Of a DNA stretch of 50,883 bases, positions 25,616 through 34,511 are shown one piece after another (position 1 is the first letter of the stretch; every line of letters starts with the position of its first letter). The DNA comes from Terriglobia bacterium (GTDB lineage Bacteria > Acidobacteriota > Terriglobia > UBA7540). The stretch covers positions 1 through 50,883 of the forward strand of contig JAIQGH010000008.1 of NCBI GenBank assembly GCA_020072655.1, read 5' to 3'. A model generated the notes under the pieces. The model made no database searches. It had not been told where the DNA came from and saw only the letters and a list, made by a program, of their open reading frames with translations. The translations under genes and the position numbers were made by a program.

Positions 25616-27007
25616 TCAGCCGGTCGTCCGACGAGTCGTCCGTGGTTTCGGCTTCGGCTTGGGCTTCGGCTTCGCCGTGACTTTGGGTTGATCCGGAATC
25701 TCGTCTTCGTTGATCTTCCCGTTGTCAAGCGTAACGACCAGGTTGGGCGTCGCGGCATAGGAGGCTATCGTCCCCTGGAAATGCACCGCGTCGCCTTTGC
25801 TCAGATTCTTGACGTTCGGCTGCGTGGAATCCTTCAACTCGATGTCGTAAACTCCCTCGGCGGTCTTCGACTGGCTTAAAACGTCGATCTTCACGACATA
25901 CGTCCCCGGGTCAGTTCCCCTATCCACGCTCTCCACGAAACCGCCGACCCCGAAGGGCTGTCCTTTGAGGCTGTCCCAGAGCTTCTGGGCGCGCTCGCCG
26001 CCGAGCTTGAGCTGGAAGAAAGTCTGATTGAAAGCGTCGACGCTTGCGTTCCCGGTGGGCTTGGGGGCCTCCATCTGCGCAACCTTAAAGCCTTGGGGAG
26101 GAGTTGGGGAACTGGCGGCTTGCGCAACAATGTCGGCGAGACCCTCATCATTCCCGTGATAGTTGATGTAGACCTGCTTCAGGTACTTGTCAATATCCGC
26201 CTGGGCGGGGTTGTTGGAGGCCTTGGCAAGCGCGGAGGACCGCGCCAGGTTCCAGATGCCGTTATCGTAATCGCGTGGCTCTGACGAGATGTAGGCTACG
26301 CCGAGTCGATAGAACAAGTACGGGTCCGTCGGGTTGTCTTCCACGGCTGGCTTCAGCGAGGTAACGGCCGCGGGATAGTCCTTCCGTTGCAGAGCCACGA
26401 AACCGATCAGGCCGTTAAACACCGCCCGCCGAGCCTTGTTGCTCGTGTTAAACTGCTCGTCGGAGAGGTTGGCCGGCTTCTGAGCCTTCTGCAGCACGTC
26501 CAGTCCTCGCTTGGCGTCGGTCTCGGCGCGCGCGAGCTTGGCGGCGGCATCGGGATCATCCCCCTTGAACACGAAGGGGAACAAATACGCCTCCAGCGTG
26601 TAGGCATCGAGGTTTTGAGGATTCGCATCAATCGCCTTCTGCCCGGCCTCGATCGCCTTGGCGCCGTCGCCCAACTGCTGGTAGGCCTTCATTTCCTCCA
26701 AATAAGCCAGATCCTTGAAATCCGTGGTGGTGAATTTCTGGAGAAAGGCCTCGGCCAGCGAGACCTTCTTAGTGGGGTCCTTCTCGCCCGCCATGGCCTG
26801 GAAGGCGTCATACTCTTCCCGACTCTTCCATTGGGGCGCCTTCGGCTGAGACGCTTGCGGAGCCTGCGGGATTGGGGGCGATGCCGCCCAGGCCGGCGCG
26901 GGCCCTGCGGAGAGGGCCGTCCCTCCTCCCGCGGACGGGCCAGGCGATATGCACAGAGCGGCCACGAGCAACAAGGCGAACGTGAAAAGCGCAGTTGTCT
27001 TCTTCAT
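25616..27007 (-). CDS. Secreted TPR-like protein with C-terminal OB-like domain and Lys-Pro tail
   Basis: A 463-residue protein with a signal peptide (MKKTTALFTFALLLVAALCIS). Residues about 65-300 are helical pairs resembling tetratricopeptide repeats, for example YLEEMKAYQQLGDGAKAIEA and DPYLFYRLGVAYISSEPRDY. The region after about 350 (KGDAVHFQGTIASYAATPNL) looks like a small beta barrel. It ends in a KPKPKPKPKP tail. The ATG at 27007 fits the signal peptide; a longer frame begins at 27046. I do not recognise a specific function. An envelope scaffold is possible. Confidence 0.75.
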   Translation of the reverse strand: MKKTTALFTFALLLVAALCISPGPSAGGGTALSAGPAPAWAASPPIPQAPQASQPKAPQWKSREEYDAFQAMAGEKDPTKKVSLAEAFLQKFTTTDFKDLAYLEEMKAYQQLGDGAKAIEAGQKAIDANPQNLDAYTLEAYLFPFVFKGDDPDAAAKLARAETDAKRGLDVLQKAQKPANLSDEQFNTSNKARRAVFNGLIGFVALQRKDYPAAVTSLKPAVEDNPTDPYLFYRLGVAYISSEPRDYDNGIWNLARSSALAKASNNPAQADIDKYLKQVYINYHGNDEGLADIVAQAASSPTPPQGFKVAQMEAPKPTGNASVDAFNQTFFQLKLGGERAQKLWDSLKGQPFGVGGFVESVDRGTDPGTYVVKIDVLSQSKTAEGVYDIELKDSTQPNVKNLSKGDAVHFQGTIASYAATPNLVVTLDNGKINEDEIPDQPKVTAKPKPKPKPKPRTTRRTTG

Positions 27008-27499
27008 GGAGGGGCTACCTCGGTCATTAGGGTGTGAGTGTTCCAAAGGGCCTCAGGCTCCCGGTGGCGGCCTGCGAAGCTCTTCCTCGCTCCCTCAAGG
27101 GTCGCCCGGCGATCCGGTGTGCCGTAAGGTGCCGCACTCCAAATATCAGGACTTGCAACATTTTTCAAGCACAATTTGCATCTCCACCGCGGGGGCGACT
27201 CAACCCCTATTGGTTGGATGCGAAGTCGCTTGCACCCGTGGCCAACACCCGGAAGGTACATCCTTTCTCTCGCCTGGCCGGCTCCTTGCCGGGAGCTGAC
27301 GCACACCGTAGGTTTTGACGGCCTGCGGTTTCGCGTAATGGCTCTCTTCCCGTGATCCCGCGCAAGTGGCTACCACGCCGCGTCTCTTCCGAGGCTTACA
27401 TTCCCGGCGACTGTAAGCCACACGGCCACTTGGGGGGAGGCGCATCGACGCACCCCACGTATTGAATGCGCTTGAGGCCGTGGGTAGAATCCCAGCAGC
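27008..27499. other. Divergent intergenic region rich in hairpins
   Basis: This 492-bp gap separates two divergent genes and has no credible frame. It holds several stems: GCTCC/GGAGC at about 27281-27295, CCGTAGG/CCTGCGG at about 27306-27328 (one mismatch), and a GGCTTACA/TGTAAGCC pair at 27392-27419. They are closely packed, which suggests a structured RNA. I found no match to a riboswitch class by eye. Confidence 0.4.
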
Positions 27500-28309
27500 A
27501 TGGCAGATGAAGACCTGCGGAATCGCCTGGCCGAGCGCGCCGAGCGGGCGGCGGTGGCGCCGCACCACATGCTCGAGCCTTTCTTCAAGGAGACGGCGAA
27601 GGATGTCCTGCTCGCCCTAGCGCGCAATCCCAACTTGCAGGAGCGCGACCTGCTTCGCCTGCTGGAGCGCAAGGATCTGCCTGGTGAAGTCCTGCGGGAG
27701 ATCGCCGCGCACAAAGAGGCCGCCCGCAACTACAGCGTGAAGCTTGCGCTGGCTCGCCACCCGAAGACCCCTCGGCTCATTTCCCTGCCCATCTTGAAAT
27801 TTCTTTACCTCTTTGATTTGTTGCGCGTGACGCAGACGCCCGCCGTTCCCGCCGACGTCAAGCTGGTAGCTGAGCAGACCATCCTCAAGAAAATCGATAT
27901 GTTGCCGCGCGGGGAGAAAATCACTCTGGCACGCCGTGGCTCGGGACGCGTAGCTGCGGGGCTGATCGTGTCGGAGGACCGCGAGTTGATCCTAGCGGCG
28001 CTTGAGAACCCGTTTCTCACCGAGGGCCATCTGCTTAAAGTTCTGGCGCTCGAAAACCTCCCTGCCCTGGTGGTCGAGCTCATCGCCCATCACCCCAAGT
28101 GGTGTCACCGCTATTATCTCCGGCTCGCCCTGATCCGTAATCCGCGTACGCCTTTCCAGCAGGTATTGGGCTTCATTCCCGACATGGCGGTCAATGATCT
28201 GCGCGACATTTGCCTGGACCGCCGCATGCCCGAGCCGGTGCGCACATACATCCTGGGCCACTGCGTCGAGCGGTTGAGCAAGAAACCGCGTCCCGGCCCA
28301 CCTGCGTAG
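27500..28309 (+). CDS. Conserved helical-repeat protein of unknown function
   Basis: A 269-residue soluble all-helical protein made of short repeats around the pattern LxxLLxxxxLPxEVLxxIAxH: RLLERKDLPGEVLREIAAHK, KVLALENLPALVVELIAHHP. This resembles leucine-rich-variant or HEAT-like repeat proteins such as the DUF2336 class. It has no catalytic motif and no membrane segment. The C-terminus is basic and Pro-rich. A protein-binding role is inferred from shape only. Confidence 0.7.
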   Translation: MADEDLRNRLAERAERAAVAPHHMLEPFFKETAKDVLLALARNPNLQERDLLRLLERKDLPGEVLREIAAHKEAARNYSVKLALARHPKTPRLISLPILKFLYLFDLLRVTQTPAVPADVKLVAEQTILKKIDMLPRGEKITLARRGSGRVAAGLIVSEDRELILAALENPFLTEGHLLKVLALENLPALVVELIAHHPKWCHRYYLRLALIRNPRTPFQQVLGFIPDMAVNDLRDICLDRRMPEPVRTYILGHCVERLSKKPRPGPPA

Positions 28310-28376
28310 CGCCGGCCTTCAGGCACCTGCCGCGATGAATCGCGCCGCCACAAATGCTGTATATTAAGAGAGCCAC

Positions 28377-29372
28377 GTGACAATGCTGATCACACCCGTT
28401 CAACCTTTCGATCTCTCTCTAACGCTGCGCTTCGTCCTCAGCCCGCCGGCGCTGCCGAATAACCGCCAGTTCGCACCCCTGCTCGATTATCTCGAAGATG
28501 GCGAGTATCGGCGGATAGCCCATCTGGGCGATGAGCCGGTTCTTTACGGCGTTCGACAAGAGCGCGATGGAAACAGGACAAACCTTCGGCTGCGCGCAGT
28601 AGCCGGCCTATCCGACGAGCGCGCACTCGGCCAGATCGAAAATCTGGCGCGACGACAATTCTCCACCCACCTTGACCTGCAGCCCTTTTATCGCCTCGTG
28701 GCCGCCGACCCCGTCCTGGCGCGGCTCACGGAGCATTTTTGTGGCATGCGCATCCCGCAGGCCGTGAACATCTTCGAGACACTGATCTCCGCAATTCTCG
28801 AGCAGCAGGTCAATCTCAGCTTCGCCCACCAAGTGAAGCAGGCGCTGATTGAGAATTACGGGATGGGTCTGGAATTCCAGGGCCGCCGATACAACGCTTT
28901 CCCGGAACCGGCCGCCTTGGCCATCTCCACACCGCGCGAGCTGCGCCGGATCCAGGTTTCCGGCCCGAAGGCGCGTTACATCATCGCCATCGCGCGCGCT
29001 GTCGTCGACGGCAGCCTCGACCTGGAAGGCTTGCGCTCGCTCGACCCGCGCGCCGCCGACGCCAAGCTTCGCGCCTACAAGGGCGTGGGGACGTGGACGG
29101 CCCAGTACGTCGGCTTGCGTGCGCTCGGCCATCTCGATTCCCTGCCCGCCGCGGACGTCGGCTTGCAGAAGGCCATCCAGCGCTTCTACGGCCTGCGCAA
29201 ACTCCCCACCCCGGCTCGCGTCGAGCAGATCGCGCGTCGCTGGGCGGGCTGGAGGAGCTACGCAACGTTCTATTTGTGGTTGACTTACTGGGAGGACCGC
29301 GCCTGGAACGAGCGGTTCATCGAGGAGCTCGCGCACTCGCGTCGGTCGCAACGTCGTCAGGCTGGAAATTGA
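28377..29372 (+). CDS. AlkA-like DNA-3-methyladenine glycosylase
   Basis: Base-excision repair glycosylase of the helix-hairpin-helix-GPD superfamily, 331 residues. The N-terminal AlkA-like domain is followed by ETLISAILEQQVNLSFAHQV, the HhH motif LRAYKGVGTWTAQYVGLRAL and the catalytic aspartate in SLPAADVGLQKAI. The C-terminus WAGWRSYATFYLWLTYWE matches the AlkA pattern. No 4Fe-4S cysteine loop is present, unlike Nth or MutY. A TATATT box at 28360-28365 lies so close to the GTG start that the transcript may be leaderless. Confidence 0.9.
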   Translation: MTMLITPVQPFDLSLTLRFVLSPPALPNNRQFAPLLDYLEDGEYRRIAHLGDEPVLYGVRQERDGNRTNLRLRAVAGLSDERALGQIENLARRQFSTHLDLQPFYRLVAADPVLARLTEHFCGMRIPQAVNIFETLISAILEQQVNLSFAHQVKQALIENYGMGLEFQGRRYNAFPEPAALAISTPRELRRIQVSGPKARYIIAIARAVVDGSLDLEGLRSLDPRAADAKLRAYKGVGTWTAQYVGLRALGHLDSLPAADVGLQKAIQRFYGLRKLPTPARVEQIARRWAGWRSYATFYLWLTYWEDRAWNERFIEELAHSRRSQRRQAGN

Positions 29373-29400
29373 AACTGGAAATTCGACACTCGAGACCCGA
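29363..29400. repeat. Degenerate heptad repeat (GAAATTG/GAAACTG words) at the end of the glycosylase gene
   Basis: GGAAATTGAAACTGGAAATT spans the stop codon region and is followed by an ACTCGAGACCCGAGT palindrome. It shares words with the array at 38882-38908, 9.5 kb away. Confidence 0.5.
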
Positions 29401-29453
29401 GTCCCCGCGCGGTGCGCATCGCACATTCGCTCGCGATGCTTCTCGAGGGGCAT

Positions 29454-30959
29454 TCAGCTAAGCCGGTGCAGTTGGCGGGTCAAGAGCACCAGTGTGCCGG
29501 CCGGCACAGGAACACCGTTGATCGTTGCCGCCTGCACCTGATAAAACGCTAGGCCGCGGGCGAGTAGATTGGCCTGGGTCGTGATCTGGCCCAGCCCTGC
29601 CAGATTAAGATAAACCGTGTCCGCGTCCGTCACCACCAAAACCGGCGTCGATTGGAGCAGGGAGAGGGCCGGCGTCAGCCAGAAGGCCCCGCTGCGGCCG
29701 TCCGAGGCGGTCAAGACGGGCGAGCCCTGCAGTGTTCCTTGGAGCGTTTGAATCCGGAGGTAGATGCTGTTGGCGGCGACGGTGGCCGGCTGACCCGTGA
29801 TTACCGCGTATTGGCCGTGGACAATCAATTCCTGGCCCGGGGCAATCGAAGCGCCGTCGAATTGCAGGTTGGCGAAATTGACCGGCGGCGAGGAGAGATG
29901 GAAGGTGGTCGCTGAACCCACGTTCACCACGACCACCGAGTCGAGGGGGACGGTGGTGCTGATGTCCGGCTCCTCTTCGCGAAGAAAGAAACTGAATGAC
30001 CTGACGTTGCCGTTGGCGTCCTTGGCCACCGAAAGGACAGTTCCGAGGAAGGCCAGCTGTTTGTTTTCGACCTCGGCACGGTCTTCAACCTGCACTGTCC
30101 GGGCCACCATGTTTCCGCCACTATCAATGTAGGCGCCAACCTCCACCACCGACCCGGTGGTCATCAGGTTCAAGTTGGCAATGCCGTCAAGCTGCGTGTT
30201 GGGATCCAGATTCACGGACAACGACGGCCCGGTTCCGGAAAGCAGTTGCAGGCTGAAGGCGCCCGTGAAGTTTTGCGTGCCGGGATAAGGCGTAACCTGG
30301 CGGACGAAGCCCACCAAGTCGTCAAAGTAACCAAAGCCGTCAGGATCCGTGGGCACGATGGCAGCACCGGCGGCAACCGGATTCAACTTCCCGGTGACTT
30401 GGCCTTGAGCGTCGACGGCCAGCGACCGGACCATATCGAAATCCATCAGCAGAGCGCTGACCTTGTTTGCCTGGATAACCAGTGGCGGCGAAAGCGGCAT
30501 CACCGGAGCGTGGCCGGAAAGGGTCACCGGCAGCGTGCGGATGGGAGGGTTCTGGGAAGGATCGTACACAACCAGTTCTGCCGAAGTCAGACTCAGGATG
30601 GCTTGGTCGTAGGTTACGGCGGGGATGCTCGACAGATTGAGGATGGTCGATGAATCCCGCAGCGAGGTAAGATTCACCTTCATCAACGATGTCACGTTGG
30701 TCGAGGTGGGGAAGACCGTAACCAGTTGGGTACGCCCCTGCACCCTTAGGTCCAGTTCCGAAACATTGACCCGGAGTGAGAGAATATTACCCACCGGGGC
30801 GTCGCCCATGAGCGCGAAAAGGGCTCCGTTCTGGACCACTCCGCCCCCGCTGCTGCTATTGCCGCCGCCACAACTGGCAAGCGTCAGGGCCGCCGACCCC
30901 AGCGCCAAGCCCACCGCCCACGAGTGTTTGGCTTTCCATCCGCGTCTCGCCGATCTCAT
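29454..30959 (-). CDS. DUF4382-domain lipoprotein
   Basis: A 501-residue surface or periplasmic protein. The signal peptide ends in lipobox LTLASC (Cys near residue 29), followed by a Gly/Ser linker. Residues about 45-190 look like DUF4382 (ALFALMGDAPVGNILSLRVN, then a beta-rich fold with YDQAILSLTSAELVVYD). The rest contains repeated beta units resembling DUF5666 (TGSVVEVGAYIDSGGNMVAR, ELIVHGQYAVITGQPATVAA). Such proteins are common in Acidobacteriota, and their function is not known. Confidence 0.78.
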   Translation of the reverse strand: MRSARRGWKAKHSWAVGLALGSAALTLASCGGGNSSSGGGVVQNGALFALMGDAPVGNILSLRVNVSELDLRVQGRTQLVTVFPTSTNVTSLMKVNLTSLRDSSTILNLSSIPAVTYDQAILSLTSAELVVYDPSQNPPIRTLPVTLSGHAPVMPLSPPLVIQANKVSALLMDFDMVRSLAVDAQGQVTGKLNPVAAGAAIVPTDPDGFGYFDDLVGFVRQVTPYPGTQNFTGAFSLQLLSGTGPSLSVNLDPNTQLDGIANLNLMTTGSVVEVGAYIDSGGNMVARTVQVEDRAEVENKQLAFLGTVLSVAKDANGNVRSFSFFLREEEPDISTTVPLDSVVVVNVGSATTFHLSSPPVNFANLQFDGASIAPGQELIVHGQYAVITGQPATVAANSIYLRIQTLQGTLQGSPVLTASDGRSGAFWLTPALSLLQSTPVLVVTDADTVYLNLAGLGQITTQANLLARGLAFYQVQAATINGVPVPAGTLVLLTRQLHRLS

Positions 30960-31077
30960 CTAAGTGCGCCCGCGTCTCCAGCTCCAGCCCTTCCTCGACT
31001 GGCGGAGCGCTGCGGGATAGACCTCCTGAAAAAAGAATCCTTCCGTCAGATGGTACGCGGCTGTCTCCGGGTTTCCT

Positions 31078-31098
31078 CCCTGATAGATTTCATCGGGG
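31078..31098. repeat. CCCTGAT..ATCGGGG palindrome
   Basis: A CCC(T)GAT and ATCGGGG stem around an AGATTTC loop, nearly identical to the element at 41879-41898. It lies in the gene-free spacer between the DUF4382 lipoprotein and tRNA-Ser. Confidence 0.6.
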
Positions 31099-31234
31099 CT
31101 CGGGCCGAAGAGCGCCCATGAGAAAATATAGTGAATCACCCGAATAAGGCAAGCAAAGAAGCGCGGTCAGGCGGCAAGCGCATTACGCGCCTTCCGGTAT
31201 GACTTCCATGCCGTGGCCGAGTCTCCTTAGAAAC

Positions 31235-31324
<90 letters not shown>

Positions 31325-31407
31325 GCAGCCTAGTGTAGCACGGTCAGCAACACAAAACGGGCTGCCCAGAGAGACACCATCAGCGGCAGCGCGGCCTGCC
31401 AACACTC

Positions 31408-31438
31408 TTGTGTGTTTGCCGACCGGGTTCGGTATAAT
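31408..31438 (+). promoter_or_regulatory. Candidate promoter of the APC permease
   Basis: A perfect TATAAT (31433-31438) is preceded at 19 bp by TTGTGT (31408-31413). The spacing is a little long. It is 40 bp before the permease start. Confidence 0.5.
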
Positions 31439-31477
31439 GGGCCGCTCCGGGCCCGTAAAGAGAATCTGTTGCCCCGC

Positions 31478-32830
31478 ATGCTGACACCGCCACCGACGGC
31501 CACCGCCGCCGCAAGTGAGAGGTCGCTTCCGCGTGCCATCGGCCAACTGGCCTCGACGGCGATGGTGGTGGGCACGGTCATCGGGTCGGGAATTTTCCTC
31601 GTTCCCCACAACGTCGCCCAGCACGTGGGAGCGGTTGGCAGCGTTTACCTGGTCTGGGTCGTGGGGGGACTGCTGTCGCTGGCAGGCGCGCTCTCGATCG
31701 CCGAGTTGGGCGCGGCCACCCCGGAAGCGGGCGGCATCTACATTTATCTCCGCCAGGCTTACGGAAAACTGGTTGCCTTCCTGTACGGCTGGGCGATGCT
31801 GCTCGTCGTCGAGTCCGGCGCTGTCGCCACGCTGGCCGTGGCATTCAGCATCTACAGCGCCAGCTTCTTCCCGTTCACTCCCTTGCAGCAGAAGCTGATT
31901 GCCGCCGGCGTCATCATGTTGTTGACGCTAGTCAACGTTCTCGGCGTGCGCAAGGGCGCGGCCGTGCAGACCATTTTCATGTTCGCCAAGTTGGCCGGCC
32001 TGGCCGTCATCGTGGGATACGCGTTGTTCCCACCCGAGGCCACGCAGGTTTCTGCCTCTCTTCCTCTCCCCACGCCGCACACTACGATGAGCTCGTTTGG
32101 CGTGGCGCTCGTCGGCGTGCTCTGGGCCTATCACGGCTGGCATCACCTTTCCTACGCGGCGGGCGAGGTCAAAGACCCCGGCCGCGTCTTGCCGCGCAGT
32201 TTCCTCTGGGGGACGCTGCTGGTGATCCTGGTCTATCTCGCCGCCAATTTCGCCTACCTCCGTGTGCTCTCCCTCGGCGCGATAGCTGAACACCAGCGCG
32301 TGGCTGCCCGAGCCATGCAGGCGCTCACCGGACCCAGCGGGGCGGCCCTCGTCTCGGGACTGATTCTTTGTTCGATTTTCGGCTCGCTGAACGGCAACAT
32401 CCTAGGCGGCGCGCGGGTGCTTTTCGCGATGGCGCGGGATGGCGTCTTTATCAATGCCGTGGGGCGCGTCCATCCACGCTACGAGACGCCGGCGGTGGCT
32501 TTGGTCATCCAGGGGATTTGGGCGGCCGTCCTGGCGGTGAGTGGCACCTTCGAACAGCTCTATACCTACGTCATCTTCACTGCCTGGATGTTTTATGCGG
32601 GATGTACGGCCGCCGTCGTGATCCTCCGCCGTCGGCGACCGCAGTTGGAGCGCCCTTATCGGGTCTGGGGATACCCGCTCGTGCCGCTCGCCTTCTCCCT
32701 TGCGGCGCTCTCGATTGTGGCCAATACGCTCGTGCGCAGTCCGCGCGAGTCCTTCATCGGCCTCGGGCTCGTCGTCGCAGGCGTGCCGATCTACGCCCTC
32801 TGGAGTCGGCTCCGAGGCCGTGTGCGATGA
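31478..32830 (+). CDS. APC-superfamily amino-acid permease
   Basis: A 450-residue inner-membrane transporter with 12 hydrophobic helices. The helix-1 substrate motif is TAMVVGTVIGSGIFLVPHNV and the helix-6 region is VALVGVLWAYHGWHHLSYAA, followed by GEVKDPGRVLPRSF. Both are signatures of the LAT/AAT branch of the APC family. The ATG at 31478 precedes a short Pro/Ala-rich tail; an earlier in-frame ATG at 31412 overlaps the promoter. The amino acid carried cannot be deduced. Confidence 0.9.
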   Translation: MLTPPPTATAAASERSLPRAIGQLASTAMVVGTVIGSGIFLVPHNVAQHVGAVGSVYLVWVVGGLLSLAGALSIAELGAATPEAGGIYIYLRQAYGKLVAFLYGWAMLLVVESGAVATLAVAFSIYSASFFPFTPLQQKLIAAGVIMLLTLVNVLGVRKGAAVQTIFMFAKLAGLAVIVGYALFPPEATQVSASLPLPTPHTTMSSFGVALVGVLWAYHGWHHLSYAAGEVKDPGRVLPRSFLWGTLLVILVYLAANFAYLRVLSLGAIAEHQRVAARAMQALTGPSGAALVSGLILCSIFGSLNGNILGGARVLFAMARDGVFINAVGRVHPRYETPAVALVIQGIWAAVLAVSGTFEQLYTYVIFTAWMFYAGCTAAVVILRRRRPQLERPYRVWGYPLVPLAFSLAALSIVANTLVRSPRESFIGLGLVVAGVPIYALWSRLRGRVR

Positions 32831-32976
32831 TCGCTCCCTGTGGCGCCGGGCTTCGGTTCGACTTCGCTCACCGCCCCGAGCATGCCGAGGGGGAGCCCGG
32901 CACCCGCCCTCTCAATGAGTTGCCGCCCTGCCCGCCCCGGCCCTTCGATCCGGGAACGGGCCGAGGAAGGGCGGCG

Positions 32977-33522
32977 CTACTTGAGGTTTTCGGGAATCAG
33001 GTACTCGACAATCACCATGTCCTGCCAGCGGCCGTCGAGGTACATGTGTTTGAGGTGCACGCCGACCTCGCGCCAGCCGGTCTGCCGGCAGAGCGTCCGA
33101 CCGGCATCATTGTGGACGACGAAGCGGCCGATGATTTTTCGGTGGCCTGATTCGCGTGCGGCAACCTGCAGTGCCCGCATCAATTCCCGACCGACACCGT
33201 GCCGCCGGAAATCCCGATCGATGTAGATCAGCATCTCCACAACGCCATCAATGTGCGGACGGATTGGATAGGGACTCAAGGAAGCCCAGCCCAAGAGCCG
33301 GCCCGACCACTCCGCCACGAGCAGAGGAAATCTCCCGCGGTGTTCTTCTACCCAGCGCTCGCGCTCGTCGGGCGAGGCCAGGAAGCTCTCAAACGTGGCG
33401 AGCCCGTCTTGCGTCGCCTGATGGTAGATTTGCGCGATTTCCGCCGCATCACGCTTTTCAGCGTTGCGGATTCGCGGCTGCGGGAGGGAATCAACGCGAA
33501 ACGGAGTCGGAATCGTGTCCAT
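32977..33522 (-). CDS. GNAT-family N-acetyltransferase (Pat/Bar-like)
   Basis: A 181-residue acetyl-CoA-dependent transferase. The core reads IRNAEKRDAAEIAQIYHQAT, a beta-4 strand VVEMLIYIDRDF and the pyrophosphate-binding loop RRHGVGRELMRAL (R-x2-G-x-G/A). The segment FVVHNDAGRTLCRQTGWREVGVHLKHMY (short core: NDAGRTLCRQTGW) resembles the phosphinothricin-acetyltransferase group. The ATG at 33522 is chosen by homology; the longer frame is unlike the family. It stands alone, convergent with the permease. The substrate is unknown. Confidence 0.87.
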   Translation of the reverse strand: MDTIPTPFRVDSLPQPRIRNAEKRDAAEIAQIYHQATQDGLATFESFLASPDERERWVEEHRGRFPLLVAEWSGRLLGWASLSPYPIRPHIDGVVEMLIYIDRDFRRHGVGRELMRALQVAARESGHRKIIGRFVVHNDAGRTLCRQTGWREVGVHLKHMYLDGRWQDMVIVEYLIPENLK

Positions 33523-33752
33523 GGGCCCACCGCCAAGATGATAGCAGGAGAGGCCGGATTCACCAAGAACGAAGACTGCCTTCACCCGCGCCGTCGAAGC
33601 CCGCCCTGGCAACACGCCTTTGACCAAAATGTGACCAGGCGATTACGACTTCCCCCGGGGGCGTGGCTTATCTTGGAGTTTACAGGTCGTTTGGTGCCGT
33701 GTAGCATATTAGAGTCTTCTCAGGACTTTGGTCGAAAAGGAACAATCGGCGC

Positions 33753-34367
33753 GTGCTTTCCGGCTCGCAAAGCAGGTGGATTGTCATTTTCGTCGCAGCG
33801 TGTGCGCTTGTGTTCCTGATCTATGTGGGCCGGGCCGATACCCGTTCGCCGCGCGCGGACGAGGACACGCGTGCCCGGGTTTCGCCGGTCTTTACGCCCG
33901 CCCACCGCAGCGTGCTCGACGCGGTGCGGGATTTCTTCAATCGCCGGCCCGTTCCCGTGCAACCCCTTGCCTTCACGCATAAGGTCCACCTGGCGAACGG
34001 GATGCATTGCACGGACTGTCACACCGCTGTAGAGGCCGCCCCCGTGGCGGGCATTCCCGGCGTCGAGCTCTGCATGACTTGTCACCAGATGATCGCGGCG
34101 GACAAGCCCGAGATCAAGAAACTTGCGGCTTACCAAAAACGCGGTGAGGACATCCCCTGGCAGCGGGTTTACGCCTTTAGCCCCACCGTCCACGTGAAGT
34201 TCAACCATGCGCCACACATTCGGGCCGGCGTGGAGTGCAAAACGTGCCACGGGGACATGACACAACAGACGGTGGCCGTGCGCGCCGTCGACCTCAATAT
34301 GGGCTACTGCGTGAACTGCCACCGGCAAAAGCAAGCTTCGACCGATTGCATTACATGCCATTACTAG
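33753..34367 (+). CDS. Five-haem cytochrome c, membrane-anchored (ActA-like)
   Basis: A 204-residue multihaem cytochrome with an N-terminal helix (WIVIFVAACALVFLIYVG) as uncleaved anchor or signal. Five CxxCH sites are present: CTDCH, CMTCH, CKTCH, CVNCH and CITCH, the last almost at the C-terminus. Additional distal histidines lie in LAFTHKVHLANG and VKFNHAPHIRAG. It is the first gene of an alternative-complex-III-like cluster and should take electrons from the Fe-S subunit at the periplasmic face. Translation starts with GTG at 33753. Confidence 0.88.
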   Translation: MLSGSQSRWIVIFVAACALVFLIYVGRADTRSPRADEDTRARVSPVFTPAHRSVLDAVRDFFNRRPVPVQPLAFTHKVHLANGMHCTDCHTAVEAAPVAGIPGVELCMTCHQMIAADKPEIKKLAAYQKRGEDIPWQRVYAFSPTVHVKFNHAPHIRAGVECKTCHGDMTQQTVAVRAVDLNMGYCVNCHRQKQASTDCITCHY

Positions 34368-34375
34368 GAACTGGA

Positions 34376-34410
34376 GGATTTTGGATTTGCGATTTTGGAT
34401 TTTGGATTGA
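34376..34410. repeat. Heptad array GGATTTT/GGATTTG
   Basis: Five 7-bp units: GGATTTT, GGATTTG, CGATTTT, GGATTTT, GGATTGA. They begin 9 bp after the cytochrome stop codon. Confidence 0.75.
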
Positions 34411-34478
34411 CGTGGCGGCGATTTCGCAGCGGCAATGCCCGTGCGGGAGTTTTCAGTTTCGAATTTCACGGCTTGCTC

Positions 34479-34506
34479 GTCACTTGTCACTGGTCACTTG
34501 TCACTG
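34479..34506. repeat. Heptad array GTCACTT/GTCACTG before the molybdopterin subunit gene
   Basis: Four perfect alternating 7-mers, GTCACTT GTCACTG GTCACTT GTCACTG, end 5 bp before the ATG at 34512. The 19-bp word TTGCTCGTCACTTGTCACT here (34473-34491) is repeated exactly at 36788-36806, just before the Fe-S subunit start. Confidence 0.8.
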
Positions 34507-34511
34507 TTCTT

